Origin: DASXTC01 sp036505635
GTDB taxonomy: Bacteria > Acidobacteriota > Polarisedimenticolia > JACPZX01 > DASXTC01
Direction of reading: 5' to 3'
DNA length: 30,546 nt
Assembly (NCBI GenBank): GCA_036505635.1
Contig: DASXTC010000084.1
Location: 1-30,546 of the forward strand
A program made the translations under genes and the position numbers. Positions 15,767-23,294 of the stretch are shown piece by piece. The notes under the pieces are model-generated. The model was given only the letters and a program-made list of their open reading frames with translations. It did not search any database and was not told the DNA's origin. Each line of letters starts with the position of its first letter. Position 1 is the first letter of the stretch.

Positions 15767-17659
15767 ATGTCCATCGTCCTCCAGCAGCTCGCGAAGCTCT
15801 ACGACGGTCACCCGGTGGTCCAGAACCTCTCGCTGGAGGTGGCTGACGGGGAGCTCTTCGTCCTGCTGGGCCCCAGCGGCAGCGGCAAGAGCACCGTGCT
15901 GCGGATGATCGCCGGTCTCGCGGACATCGACGAGGGGCGCGTGCTCCTCCACGGGCGCGACGTGACGCACGTCCCCCCCCAGAGGCGCGGCGTCGGCTTC
16001 GTGTTCCAGCACTACGCCCTCTTCCGTCACATGTCGGCGGCCGACAACATCGAGTTCGCCCTGCGAATCCGCCGGATTGCCGCGGGGGAACGCCGCCGCC
16101 GGCGCGACGAGCTGCTCGAGCTCGTCGGGCTTGCGGGTCTGGGCGCGCGCATGCCGGCTCAGCTCTCGGGAGGACAGCAGCAGCGCGTGGCGCTGGCGCG
16201 CGCGCTCGCTCACAGGCCGGAGGTCCTCCTGCTGGACGAGCCCTTCGGCGCGCTCGACGCGAAGATCCGGGCCGATCTGCGCCGGACCATCCGCGGGATC
16301 CAGAGGGAGCTGGGTGTCACCACGATCTTCGTCACCCACGACCAGGAGGAGGCCTTCGAGCTGGCCGACCGCCTGGGCATCATGAACTTCGGGCGGCTGC
16401 TCGAGGTCGGCCCTCCCGCCGAGATCTACCTGCACCCCGAGACCGAGTTCGCGGCCACGTTTCTCGGCGCGGCCAACCTGATGGTGGGCGAATGCGCGGC
16501 GGACGGGGTCCGGCTGGGACCGGTCCACTTTCCGCTCGGCACGCAGCTGGAGGCGATGAGCGGGGCGCGTCGGGTGCAGGTGCTCTTCCGTCCCGAGGAC
16601 GTCGCCGTGAAGGACGCACCGGAGGCCCTGTCATGGCCGCTCCTGGGCAAGGCCACCGTCGAAGAGAGCGCGTTTACCGGATCGATCGAGAAGCTCCGAC
16701 TGCGCCTGCCGCCGCTCGCGGGAGTGCGGCCCATCTCACCGCCGTCCCCCTTCGGGGGAGATTTCATCCTTGTCGAGGCGATCCGCTCGCAGCACCAGGC
16801 GCGCCGCCATCCGCTCCGACCGGGCGACGAGGCGTGGATCGGCGTCCGGCGCGTCCATGCGCTGACGCACCCGGGTCTGAGCCTCCTCCTCGTCACCGAT
16901 GGATCGCCGGAATCGGAGTCGGCCCTCCGTCTGGGCGGGGAGATGGCCCGCCTGGCTCACGCGCGCGTCACGATCCTCGCGCACGGGTTGGGTGGGCCGG
17001 GGGGACTGCGGCATCTGCAGCTCGTGAAGGAGACGATGGGAGCTGGGCTGGCTTCGATCCAGACGCGGGTCTCGCTCCAGTCGCAGGTCGAGGCCGTCGC
17101 GTCCCAGACGGCGCGGGATCACTACGACCTGGTCATCGCGGGGCTCCCGCCCCGTGAGCGCGTGGCCTTCGCGGAGCGGCTGCTGCTGCCGGGTGACTGG
17201 CACCTGCTGCTGGTTCCTGCGCCCGGGCCGATCCCGGCGAACGTGCTGGTCTGCGTGGCTGCGGGGGAGCCCGCCAAGGCGAACGTGCTCTTCACCGGAC
17301 GTCTGGTCCGGCACCTGAGAGCCGGGGCCACACTGTTGGCCGTCCTGCCCGAGGGCCGGAACGAGCAGGCGGTCCGGCAGGCCGAGCGGTTCCTGGCCGC
17401 GAGCGCCAGGACGTTGTCACTGCTGGATGTCCCGGCGCGCGCGGCGCTGCGGACGGGCGGTGTTCTGGACGAGATCGGGCGGGAGATTCAGACCGGCGAC
17501 CATCAGATGGTCGTGGTGGGTTCCCCGCTGCCGTCGGCCGGCGGCAGGGTGAGCCTGAATGGAGTCACCGGCGCTCTCATGGGTGTGACCGGGGAGCGTC
17601 CGATCCTGATCACGCGATTCAGGTTGGCCGGGCCGGGATCATGGGCTCGCGGCGAGTGA
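15767..17659 (+). CDS. cysA: Sulfate ABC transporter ATPase (CysA-type) fused to tandem universal stress protein domains
   Basis: A 630-residue protein; CysA alone is usually about 330-370 residues. The ATPase has Walker A GPSGSGKST (35-43), signature LSGGQQQR (133-140), Walker B LLLDEPFGALD with Asp157-Glu158, and the H-loop in FVTHDQEEA. A TOBE-like regulatory domain covers about 265-365. Two USP-like alpha/beta domains follow. The first (about 370-486) opens LLLVTDGSPESESALRLGGE, but its end (VIAGLPPRERVAF) lacks the glycine loop that binds ATP in classical USPs. The second (about 487-620) keeps a glycine-rich stretch (VVVGSPLPSAGG, LNGVTGALM). It should energise CysT/CysW. The USP tail may bind nucleotide or pass transport status to a partner (inference). 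The ATG at 15767 matches the family start. It is the first gene of a six-gene operon. Confidence 0.93.
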   Translation: MSIVLQQLAKLYDGHPVVQNLSLEVADGELFVLLGPSGSGKSTVLRMIAGLADIDEGRVLLHGRDVTHVPPQRRGVGFVFQHYALFRHMSAADNIEFALRIRRIAAGERRRRRDELLELVGLAGLGARMPAQLSGGQQQRVALARALAHRPEVLLLDEPFGALDAKIRADLRRTIRGIQRELGVTTIFVTHDQEEAFELADRLGIMNFGRLLEVGPPAEIYLHPETEFAATFLGAANLMVGECAADGVRLGPVHFPLGTQLEAMSGARRVQVLFRPEDVAVKDAPEALSWPLLGKATVEESAFTGSIEKLRLRLPPLAGVRPISPPSPFGGDFILVEAIRSQHQARRHPLRPGDEAWIGVRRVHALTHPGLSLLLVTDGSPESESALRLGGEMARLAHARVTILAHGLGGPGGLRHLQLVKETMGAGLASIQTRVSLQSQVEAVASQTARDHYDLVIAGLPPRERVAFAERLLLPGDWHLLLVPAPGPIPANVLVCVAAGEPAKANVLFTGRLVRHLRAGATLLAVLPEGRNEQAVRQAERFLAASARTLSLLDVPARAALRTGGVLDEIGREIQTGDHQMVVVGSPLPSAGGRVSLNGVTGALMGVTGERPILITRFRLAGPGSWARGE

Positions 17660-17700
17660 GACTGCACGCTTGGCAGGACTTGCATGAAAGGAGCCGGACG

Positions 17701-18720
17701 ATGTCACTTCGCAGAGCACTCCTCCTCCTCTTCCTCCTGACCCTGGCCGGCGTGGCCGCCATGCAGACGCCATCGATCGACGCAACGGAGATCACATTCC
17801 TCAACGTCTCGTACGACCCGACACGGGAGCTCTACCAGGAGCTCAACGCGGCCTTTGCCAAACACTGGCAGGCCGCCAAAGGGCAGACGGTGACGATCCA
17901 GCAGTCCCACGGCGGGTCCGGCAAGCAGGCCCGCGCCGTGATCGACGGACTGGAGGCCAGCGTAGTCACCCTGGCGCTCGCCTATGACATCGACGCCATC
18001 GCTTCCGCGGGGCTCATGCCGAAGAGCTGGCAGAGCCGTCTTCCGCAGAACAGCGCGCCCTATACCTCCACGATCGTCTTTCTGGTGCGCAAGGGCAATC
18101 CGAAGAAGATCCTCGACTGGGATGACCTGGCCCGTCCAGGTCTTGCGGTGATCACGCCCAATCCCAAGACCTCCGGCGGGGCCCGCTGGAATTACCTGGC
18201 CGCGTGGGGATACGCGCTTGGCAGGCCCGGCGGCGACGAGGCGAAGGCCAGGGATCTCGTGGCCCGGATCTACGGAAACGTGCCGATCCTCGATACCGGC
18301 GCGCGGGGCAGCACCATGACCTTCGTCGAACGGGGCATCGGCGATGTCCTGCTCGCGTGGGAGAACGAGGCGATGCTCGCGGTGAAGGACCTCAAGGGGG
18401 ATTTCGAGATCGTCACCCCCTCGGTGAGCATCCTGGCCGAGCCGCCGGTCGCCCTCGTGGACAAGGTCGCGCTTCGGCGCGGGACCAGGGAGGTGGCCCA
18501 GGCCTACCTCGAGTACCTCTATGGCCCCGAGGCGCAGGAGATCGTCGCGAAGCACCACTATCGCCCGCGCGTCGAATCGGTTGCGGCGCGGCACGCCTCG
18601 CAGTTTCCGTCCGTCAGGATGTTCACGGTCGACAAGATGTTCGGTGGATGGGAGAAGGCCCAGAGGGTCCATTTCGCCGACGGCGGTATCTTCGACACGA
18701 TCTACACGCCGGCGAAGTAG
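17701..18720 (+). CDS. sbp: Periplasmic sulfate-binding protein
   Basis: A 339-residue sulfate-binding protein of the Sbp/CysP family. It delivers periplasmic sulfate (or thiosulfate) to the CysT/CysW channel. The signal peptide covers residues 1 to about 29. Family blocks are strongly conserved: FLNVSYDPTRELY, HGGSGKQARAVIDGLEA, VVTLALAYDID, NSAPYTSTIVFLVRKGNPK and ITPNPKTSGGARWNYLAAWGY. Later, LLAWENEAML and a YLYGPEAQEI helix complete the two-lobe fold. The ATG at 17701 has AAAGGAG seven bases upstream. A longer frame from 17641 would overlap the ATPase stop and add residues before the signal peptide. It lies 41 bases after the ATPase gene and 14 before cysT. Confidence 0.97.
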   Translation: MSLRRALLLLFLLTLAGVAAMQTPSIDATEITFLNVSYDPTRELYQELNAAFAKHWQAAKGQTVTIQQSHGGSGKQARAVIDGLEASVVTLALAYDIDAIASAGLMPKSWQSRLPQNSAPYTSTIVFLVRKGNPKKILDWDDLARPGLAVITPNPKTSGGARWNYLAAWGYALGRPGGDEAKARDLVARIYGNVPILDTGARGSTMTFVERGIGDVLLAWENEAMLAVKDLKGDFEIVTPSVSILAEPPVALVDKVALRRGTREVAQAYLEYLYGPEAQEIVAKHHYRPRVESVAARHASQFPSVRMFTVDKMFGGWEKAQRVHFADGGIFDTIYTPAK

Positions 18721-18734
18721 GGGAGACGGAGACG

Positions 18735-19565
18735 ATGGCCGCCACGCGCCGCGGCGTTCTGCCCGGGTTCGGGATCGCGATGGGGTTCACCCTCACCTAC
18801 CTGAGCCTGATCGTCCTGATTCCGCTCTCCACCCTCGTGCTGAAGAGCGCGACCATGACCTGGGACGGATTCTGGGGTGCCGTCATGGCGCCCAGGACGC
18901 TGGCCGCGTACCGCCTCAGCCTCGGCACCGCGCTGATCTCCGCGGTGATCAACCTCGTGTTCGGGCTCCTCGTGGTCTGGGTCCTGGAGCGCTACGAGTT
19001 TCCCGGCAGGCGGCTCCTGGATGGGCTCGTGGATCTCCCGTTCGCCCTGCCGACGGCGGTGGCGGGGATCGCACTGACCACCCTCTACTCCGGCCGCGGT
19101 TGGATCGGGCGAATCATCGAGCCGCTCGGGTGGAAGGTGGCCTACACGCCCCTGGGAATCGTCATGGCGCTCACCTTCATCGGGCTCCCGTTCGTGGTGC
19201 GCACGGTGCAGCCGGTGCTGCGCGACCTGGACGTGGGGATCGAGGAGGCGGCCGCGGGCCTGGGAGCGGGGCGGCTCCAGACCTTCACTCGCGTGATCCT
19301 GCCGGAGCTGCTTCCGGCGGCCCTCACCGGCTTCGTGCTGGCGTTCGCCCGGGCGCTCGGTGAATACGGTTCGGTGATCTTCATCGCGGGCAACCTCCCG
19401 ATGAAGTCCGAGGTCACGCCGCTGCTGATCATGATCAAGCTGGAGCAGTACGACTACGCGGGGGCGACGGCCATCGCCCTGACGTTCCTCGTCATTTCGT
19501 TCGCCCTCATGCTGCCCGTCAACCTCCTGTCCTCCCGCCGGAGCGCTCGAGCGGCGGTGCGCTGA
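18735..19565 (+). CDS. cysT: Sulfate ABC transporter permease CysT
   Basis: A 276-residue inner-membrane permease, of usual length, with about six hydrophobic helices. The first is FTLTYLSLIVLIPLSTLVL (about 16-36). The EAA loop that docks on the ATPase is at about 170-190 (EEAAAGLGAGRLQTFTRVILP). The family blocks YEFPGRRLLDGLVDLPFALP, ALGEYGSVIFIAGN and EVTPLLIMIKLEQYDY match CysT (also called CysU). With CysW it forms the channel through which sulfate enters. The ATG at 18735 follows GGGAG/GGAG purine runs. The frame is open upstream to 18204, but that overlaps the sulfate-binding protein gene and is not coding. It is 14 bases from each neighbour. Confidence 0.96.
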   Translation: MAATRRGVLPGFGIAMGFTLTYLSLIVLIPLSTLVLKSATMTWDGFWGAVMAPRTLAAYRLSLGTALISAVINLVFGLLVVWVLERYEFPGRRLLDGLVDLPFALPTAVAGIALTTLYSGRGWIGRIIEPLGWKVAYTPLGIVMALTFIGLPFVVRTVQPVLRDLDVGIEEAAAGLGAGRLQTFTRVILPELLPAALTGFVLAFARALGEYGSVIFIAGNLPMKSEVTPLLIMIKLEQYDYAGATAIALTFLVISFALMLPVNLLSSRRSARAAVR

Positions 19566-19579
19566 GAGGAAAGGGGACA

Positions 19580-20422
19580 ATGGGGAGGGGACCCTCGCGT
19601 CACCTGCGGGAGCCACGAGCGGTCCGGTGGCTGCTCACCGGGGCGGCGCTCGCGTTCCTCGCGTTGTTCCTGGTGCTTCCACTCACGCTGGTCTTCGCGA
19701 AGGCATTCGAGGAAGGAGCGCGAGCGTACGCCGCGGCCGTCACGGAGCCGATGGCGATGTCCGCGATCAAATTGACGCTGCTGACGGCGGCGATCGCCGT
19801 GCCGCTCAACGTGCTGTTCGGCGTGGCGGCCGCTTGGGCCATCACGAAATTCGAGTTCCGCGGCAGGGACCTTCTCATCACCCTGATCGATCTGCCGTTC
19901 AGCGTGTCCCCCGTAATCTCGGGGATGCTCTTCGTCCTGCTGTTCGGGGCGCAGGGTCTGGCGGGACCATGGCTCGCGCAGCACGACATCAGGCTCATCT
20001 TCGCCCTGCCCGGCATCGCGCTCGCGACGATCTTCGTTACTTCCCCCTTCGTCGCCAGAGAGCTCATCCCGGTCATGCGCGCCCAGGGGAGCGACGACGA
20101 GGCGGTGGCCCTGACCCTGGGGGCCGGCGGCTGGCAGACCTTCCTGAGGATCAGCCTGCCCAAGATCAAGTGGGGGCTCGTGTACGGAGTGGTCCTGTGC
20201 AACGCACGCGCGATGGGCGAGTTCGGCGCCGTCTCGGTGGTTTCGGGCCACGTGCGCGGGCTCACCAACACGATCCCGCTGCACGTCGAGATCCTCTACA
20301 ATGAATACCAGTTCACGGCTTCGTTCGCCGTCGCCTCACTCCTCACGGTGCTGGCACTGGTGACATTGATCGTCAAGGGGCTCGTCGAATGGAAGTCAGG
20401 GGCGTCCCGCATCTCCCGGTGA
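19580..20422 (+). CDS. cysW: Sulfate ABC transporter permease CysW
   Basis: A 280-residue inner-membrane permease and partner of CysT. Six hydrophobic helices are visible, the first at about 17-40 (LLTGAALAFLALFLVLPLTLV). The EAA-type loop is at about 174-194 (DEAVALTLGAGGWQTFLRISLP). CysW-specific blocks include FRGRDLLITLIDLPFSVSPV, RAMGEFGAVSVVSGHVRG and NTIPLHVEILYNEYQF. AAGGGGA precedes the ATG at 19580. The stop lies seven bases before the start of the sensor kinase gene, so transporter and kinase are almost certainly made from one message. That coupling is uncommon for sulfate uptake genes. Confidence 0.96.
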   Translation: MGRGPSRHLREPRAVRWLLTGAALAFLALFLVLPLTLVFAKAFEEGARAYAAAVTEPMAMSAIKLTLLTAAIAVPLNVLFGVAAAWAITKFEFRGRDLLITLIDLPFSVSPVISGMLFVLLFGAQGLAGPWLAQHDIRLIFALPGIALATIFVTSPFVARELIPVMRAQGSDDEAVALTLGAGGWQTFLRISLPKIKWGLVYGVVLCNARAMGEFGAVSVVSGHVRGLTNTIPLHVEILYNEYQFTASFAVASLLTVLALVTLIVKGLVEWKSGASRISR

Positions 20423-20429
20423 CCTCACG

Positions 20430-22553
20430 ATGCGGCGGCTGAGCCTCGGCGGGCTCCTGATCGGGGTCCACATCGTCGTCGTGCTCACCGCCGTCGCGCT
20501 CGTGGCGGCGGCCGCCGTGAGCCGGCTCAGACATCTCTCGGATCAACAGGCGCTGGCGCAGGTCGCGCTCGCCGGCGCCAACGCCGCCCAGGCGATCAGC
20601 CGATCGGGCGAGGAGGCGCTGGCCGCGGCGCGTCTGCTCGGCGAGCGACCCATCCTCGCGCGCCTTCTCGAGCAGCGGGATACCACGGGTCTGGAGTCCT
20701 TCCTCGAGCAGTTCCGGCGAACGAGCCATCTCGAAGGCTGCTCGGTCAGCCTGGACGGCGCCGTCATCGCGCGGAGCGGGCGTCCCTATCCCCCGCCCGA
20801 CGGCGGCCAGGCAGGAGGCGACCGATTCTTCCTCCGGGAGTTGGAGGGCTCCCCTCTCATCATGGGCGCATCCTCGGTGATGCGTTCGGCGCCCGGAGCG
20901 ACCGTGACGACCTTTCTGCAGCTGGACGGCGGCTTCGCGGACGGGATCGCGTCGCAGGTGGGGCTGCCCGTGACCATACTGGCCCGTCATGAGGCGCCCG
21001 CGGGCCGAGTCGGCCAGAGAGCGCGGGTGATCGAGGAGGTGCTGGCCTCCGAGCGTCCCGCCTCGGAGCGTCTCGGCGGCGAGGGAGTCTATGTCGGCAT
21101 TGTGCCGCTGCGGGATCCGTCGGGCGCTGTGGTGGGAGTCGTGGAAACGGAGCTCCCACTGGCGGGCGTCGCCGCCGCGCTGGGGGATCTGGTGAGCTCG
21201 CTCATCCTGCTCGCCATCCTCGTGACCGTCGCGGCCGGGCTGCTGAGTATCCTCGTCTCTCGATGGCTCGTGCGGCCCATACGGGCCCTGACCCGGGCGG
21301 CGGCGCGCATCGGCGGAGGGGACCTCGCCACTCCGGTCACGCCGGCGCCGGGCGCCGAGATGGAGACCCTTTCGGCGAGCATGGAGGAGATGCGCGGCCG
21401 GCTGCTGCAGCTCACCGTGGAGCTGCGACGCAAGCAGACGGAGGCGGAGGCGGTGCTCGTGGGGATCGCGGAGGGCGTGTTCGCGGTGGACCGCGAGAGG
21501 AGCATCCGCTACATGAACCCGCAGGCCGCCGCGCTTCTGGGCGTGCAGGCCGGGGAGGTCATCGGCCGGTTCTGCGGCGACGTGCTGAACCCGCAGGGGA
21601 CGGGAGGGACGCGACCCTGCGAGGAGAGCTGCCCGATCCTCCACGCGCGCTTCGGCGGGAGCTCCCGCGCCGCCGAGAGGCTCCTGCTTTCCGGTGGCGG
21701 GAGGCCTACGGTCGTGATCACGAGCGCCGCGCCGGACACCCTGGAGCCCCGCCTGCATGGGGGGCACGCCGAGGATGGCTGGCAGTTCCAGGTCATGCGC
21801 GACGAGACCGAAGTCGAAGCGACACGCCGGCTGCGCGACGTCGTCCTCGCCAACATCTCTCACGAGTTCAGGACTCCCCTCACCGCGCAGCTCGCTTCCA
21901 TCGAGTTGCTCAGGGACCGCCTGGCGGCGATGGAAGCCCCCGAGGTCCTGACGCTCGTCCTGTCGCTCGAGCGAGGAACCCTGCGCCTGACGCAGCTCAT
22001 CGACAACCTTCTCGAGAGCGTCCGGATCGAGGCGGGCCGGCACTCCATCCGGCGCGGCCAGGTCGCCCTCGACGAGGTCATCGAGGAGGCGGTGGAGATG
22101 ACGCGTCCGCTGATCGCCCAGAGGAGCCAGGCCCTGACCGTCGATCTGCCCTACCCCTTCCCGGCCGTCACGGGGGACGCGCCGCGGCTGACGCAGGTGT
22201 TCGTGAACCTCCTGGCCAACGCGAACAAGTTCGCCCCGTCCGGCTCGTCGATCGCCATCGGTGGAGCGACCGCGCCGTCGGAAGTGACTGTGTGGGTCGA
22301 GGACGAGGGACCGGGCCTTGGTTCCGTCCCTCAGGGGGCGTTCTTCGCGAGATTCGTCCGCGCGCCAGCCCAGGACGAGGACGAGGAGGAGCCGGAGCAG
22401 GGCGGGATGGGTCTGGGTTTGTCGATCGTGAAGGCGATCGTGGAGCGGCATGGGGGCCGGGTGGAGGCCCGCAAGGCCAGCCCGGGCGTGACGGGAACCC
22501 GCATGTGCGTGATCCTCCCGGTGGAGCGTGCCGATGAAGGTTCTGGTCGTTGA
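20430..22553 (+). CDS. PhoR-like membrane histidine kinase in the sulfate operon
   Basis: A 707-residue kinase. The first membrane helix is at about 8-30 and the second at about 255-276, enclosing a periplasmic Cache-like region of about 225 residues. A HAMP domain (about 277-330) leads to a PAS domain (about 343-460) with Cys382 and a CEESCP motif (397-402). The phosphoacceptor is His478 in NISHEFRTPLTAQ. The ATPase domain has NLLANANKF, DEGPG and GMGLGLSIV. In its ATP lid a very acidic insert, DEDEEEPE (649-656), is unusual. HAMP, PAS and kinase order is like PhoR, and an OmpR-type regulator follows with a 20-base overlap. Position suggests that it senses sulfate or the transporter's state (inference); the periplasmic part may instead bind another ligand. 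Confidence 0.93.
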   Translation: MRRLSLGGLLIGVHIVVVLTAVALVAAAAVSRLRHLSDQQALAQVALAGANAAQAISRSGEEALAAARLLGERPILARLLEQRDTTGLESFLEQFRRTSHLEGCSVSLDGAVIARSGRPYPPPDGGQAGGDRFFLRELEGSPLIMGASSVMRSAPGATVTTFLQLDGGFADGIASQVGLPVTILARHEAPAGRVGQRARVIEEVLASERPASERLGGEGVYVGIVPLRDPSGAVVGVVETELPLAGVAAALGDLVSSLILLAILVTVAAGLLSILVSRWLVRPIRALTRAAARIGGGDLATPVTPAPGAEMETLSASMEEMRGRLLQLTVELRRKQTEAEAVLVGIAEGVFAVDRERSIRYMNPQAAALLGVQAGEVIGRFCGDVLNPQGTGGTRPCEESCPILHARFGGSSRAAERLLLSGGGRPTVVITSAAPDTLEPRLHGGHAEDGWQFQVMRDETEVEATRRLRDVVLANISHEFRTPLTAQLASIELLRDRLAAMEAPEVLTLVLSLERGTLRLTQLIDNLLESVRIEAGRHSIRRGQVALDEVIEEAVEMTRPLIAQRSQALTVDLPYPFPAVTGDAPRLTQVFVNLLANANKFAPSGSSIAIGGATAPSEVTVWVEDEGPGLGSVPQGAFFARFVRAPAQDEDEEEPEQGGMGLGLSIVKAIVERHGGRVEARKASPGVTGTRMCVILPVERADEGSGR

Positions 22554-23226
22554 CGACGATCTCGAGCTGCTGGGCCTGATCGGCTTCGTCCTGCGTCAGG
22601 CCGGGTATCTGGTGATCGAGGCTCAGGACGGCCCCACCGCCCTGGCCGCGTTCGAGCGCGAGGAGCCGGACCTGGTGGTCCTGGACGTGAACCTCCCGCG
22701 CATCGACGGGTTCGAGGTGCTGAGACGGATCAGGGCCGCCGGGGCGCGGACGCCTGTCATGATGCTCACCGTTCGATCGAGCGAGGAGGATCAGGTCCGT
22801 GGTCTCGATCAAGGCGCCGACGACTATCTGGCGAAGCCCTTCAGTCCGCGGACGCTCCTGGCGCGCGTGCGCGCTCTGCTGCGCCGGGCGGGGATCGAGA
22901 AGCCCGCGGGACTGGCGGTCGGAGATCTGGCGCTCGACCCCGCACGCCAGTCGGTGATCGTGGGGGGCGGCCCGGCGGTCAGGCTCACGGGCCTCGAGTT
23001 CCGTCTCCTGCAGATGCTGCTCGCCAATGCCGGCCGCGCCCTCGCGGCCGAGCGTCTCACCAGCCACGTCTGGGGCCACAGGGGGATGGGGGACCGCCAG
23101 CTCCTCAAGCAGCTCGTGCACCGGGTCCGGAGGAAGGTGGAGCGTGACCCGGCCGATCCCCGTTACCTGATCACCGTGAGCGGGGTCGGGTATCAGCTTC
23201 AGCCGACGGGTGCCCCTCCCGACTGA
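22534..23226 (+). CDS. OmpR/PhoB-like response regulator in the sulfate operon
   Basis: A 230-residue regulator. The receiver domain has Asp7-Asp8-Asp9, phosphoacceptor Asp51 (VVLDVNLPRIDGFEVL), Thr79 in MMLTVRSS and the conserved Lys in LAKPFSP. The winged helix (about 125-225) has RLTGLEFRLLQMLL and ends YLITVSGVGYQL. ATG 22534 has GGAG seven bases upstream and overlaps the kinase end by 20 bases, which argues for translational coupling. GTG 22528 would add only two residues. As the last gene of the operon it could bind the GTCACCG repeats at 15716-15745 and control its own operon (inference). No clear terminator follows in the 68 bases before the convergent subtilase stop. Confidence 0.95.
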   Translation: MKVLVVDDDLELLGLIGFVLRQAGYLVIEAQDGPTALAAFEREEPDLVVLDVNLPRIDGFEVLRRIRAAGARTPVMMLTVRSSEEDQVRGLDQGADDYLAKPFSPRTLLARVRALLRRAGIEKPAGLAVGDLALDPARQSVIVGGGPAVRLTGLEFRLLQMLLANAGRALAAERLTSHVWGHRGMGDRQLLKQLVHRVRRKVERDPADPRYLITVSGVGYQLQPTGAPPD

Positions 23227-23294
23227 TCCGTGGAACGGGCACGGCCGCGTCGAGAGCGTGAGGCTTCAATGGGGGCAGGCGTGGATCCAGGCGG

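Noticed and set aside
20373..22451. 692-codon minus-strand open frame opposite the operon kinase
   Set aside because: Low-complexity shadow rich in Arg, Gly and His. The plus-strand kinase motifs are complete.
23228..23244. CCGTG/CACGG hairpin after the operon regulator as a terminator
   Set aside because: The stem has only five pairs with a seven-base loop and no U-tract, so it is too weak to call.
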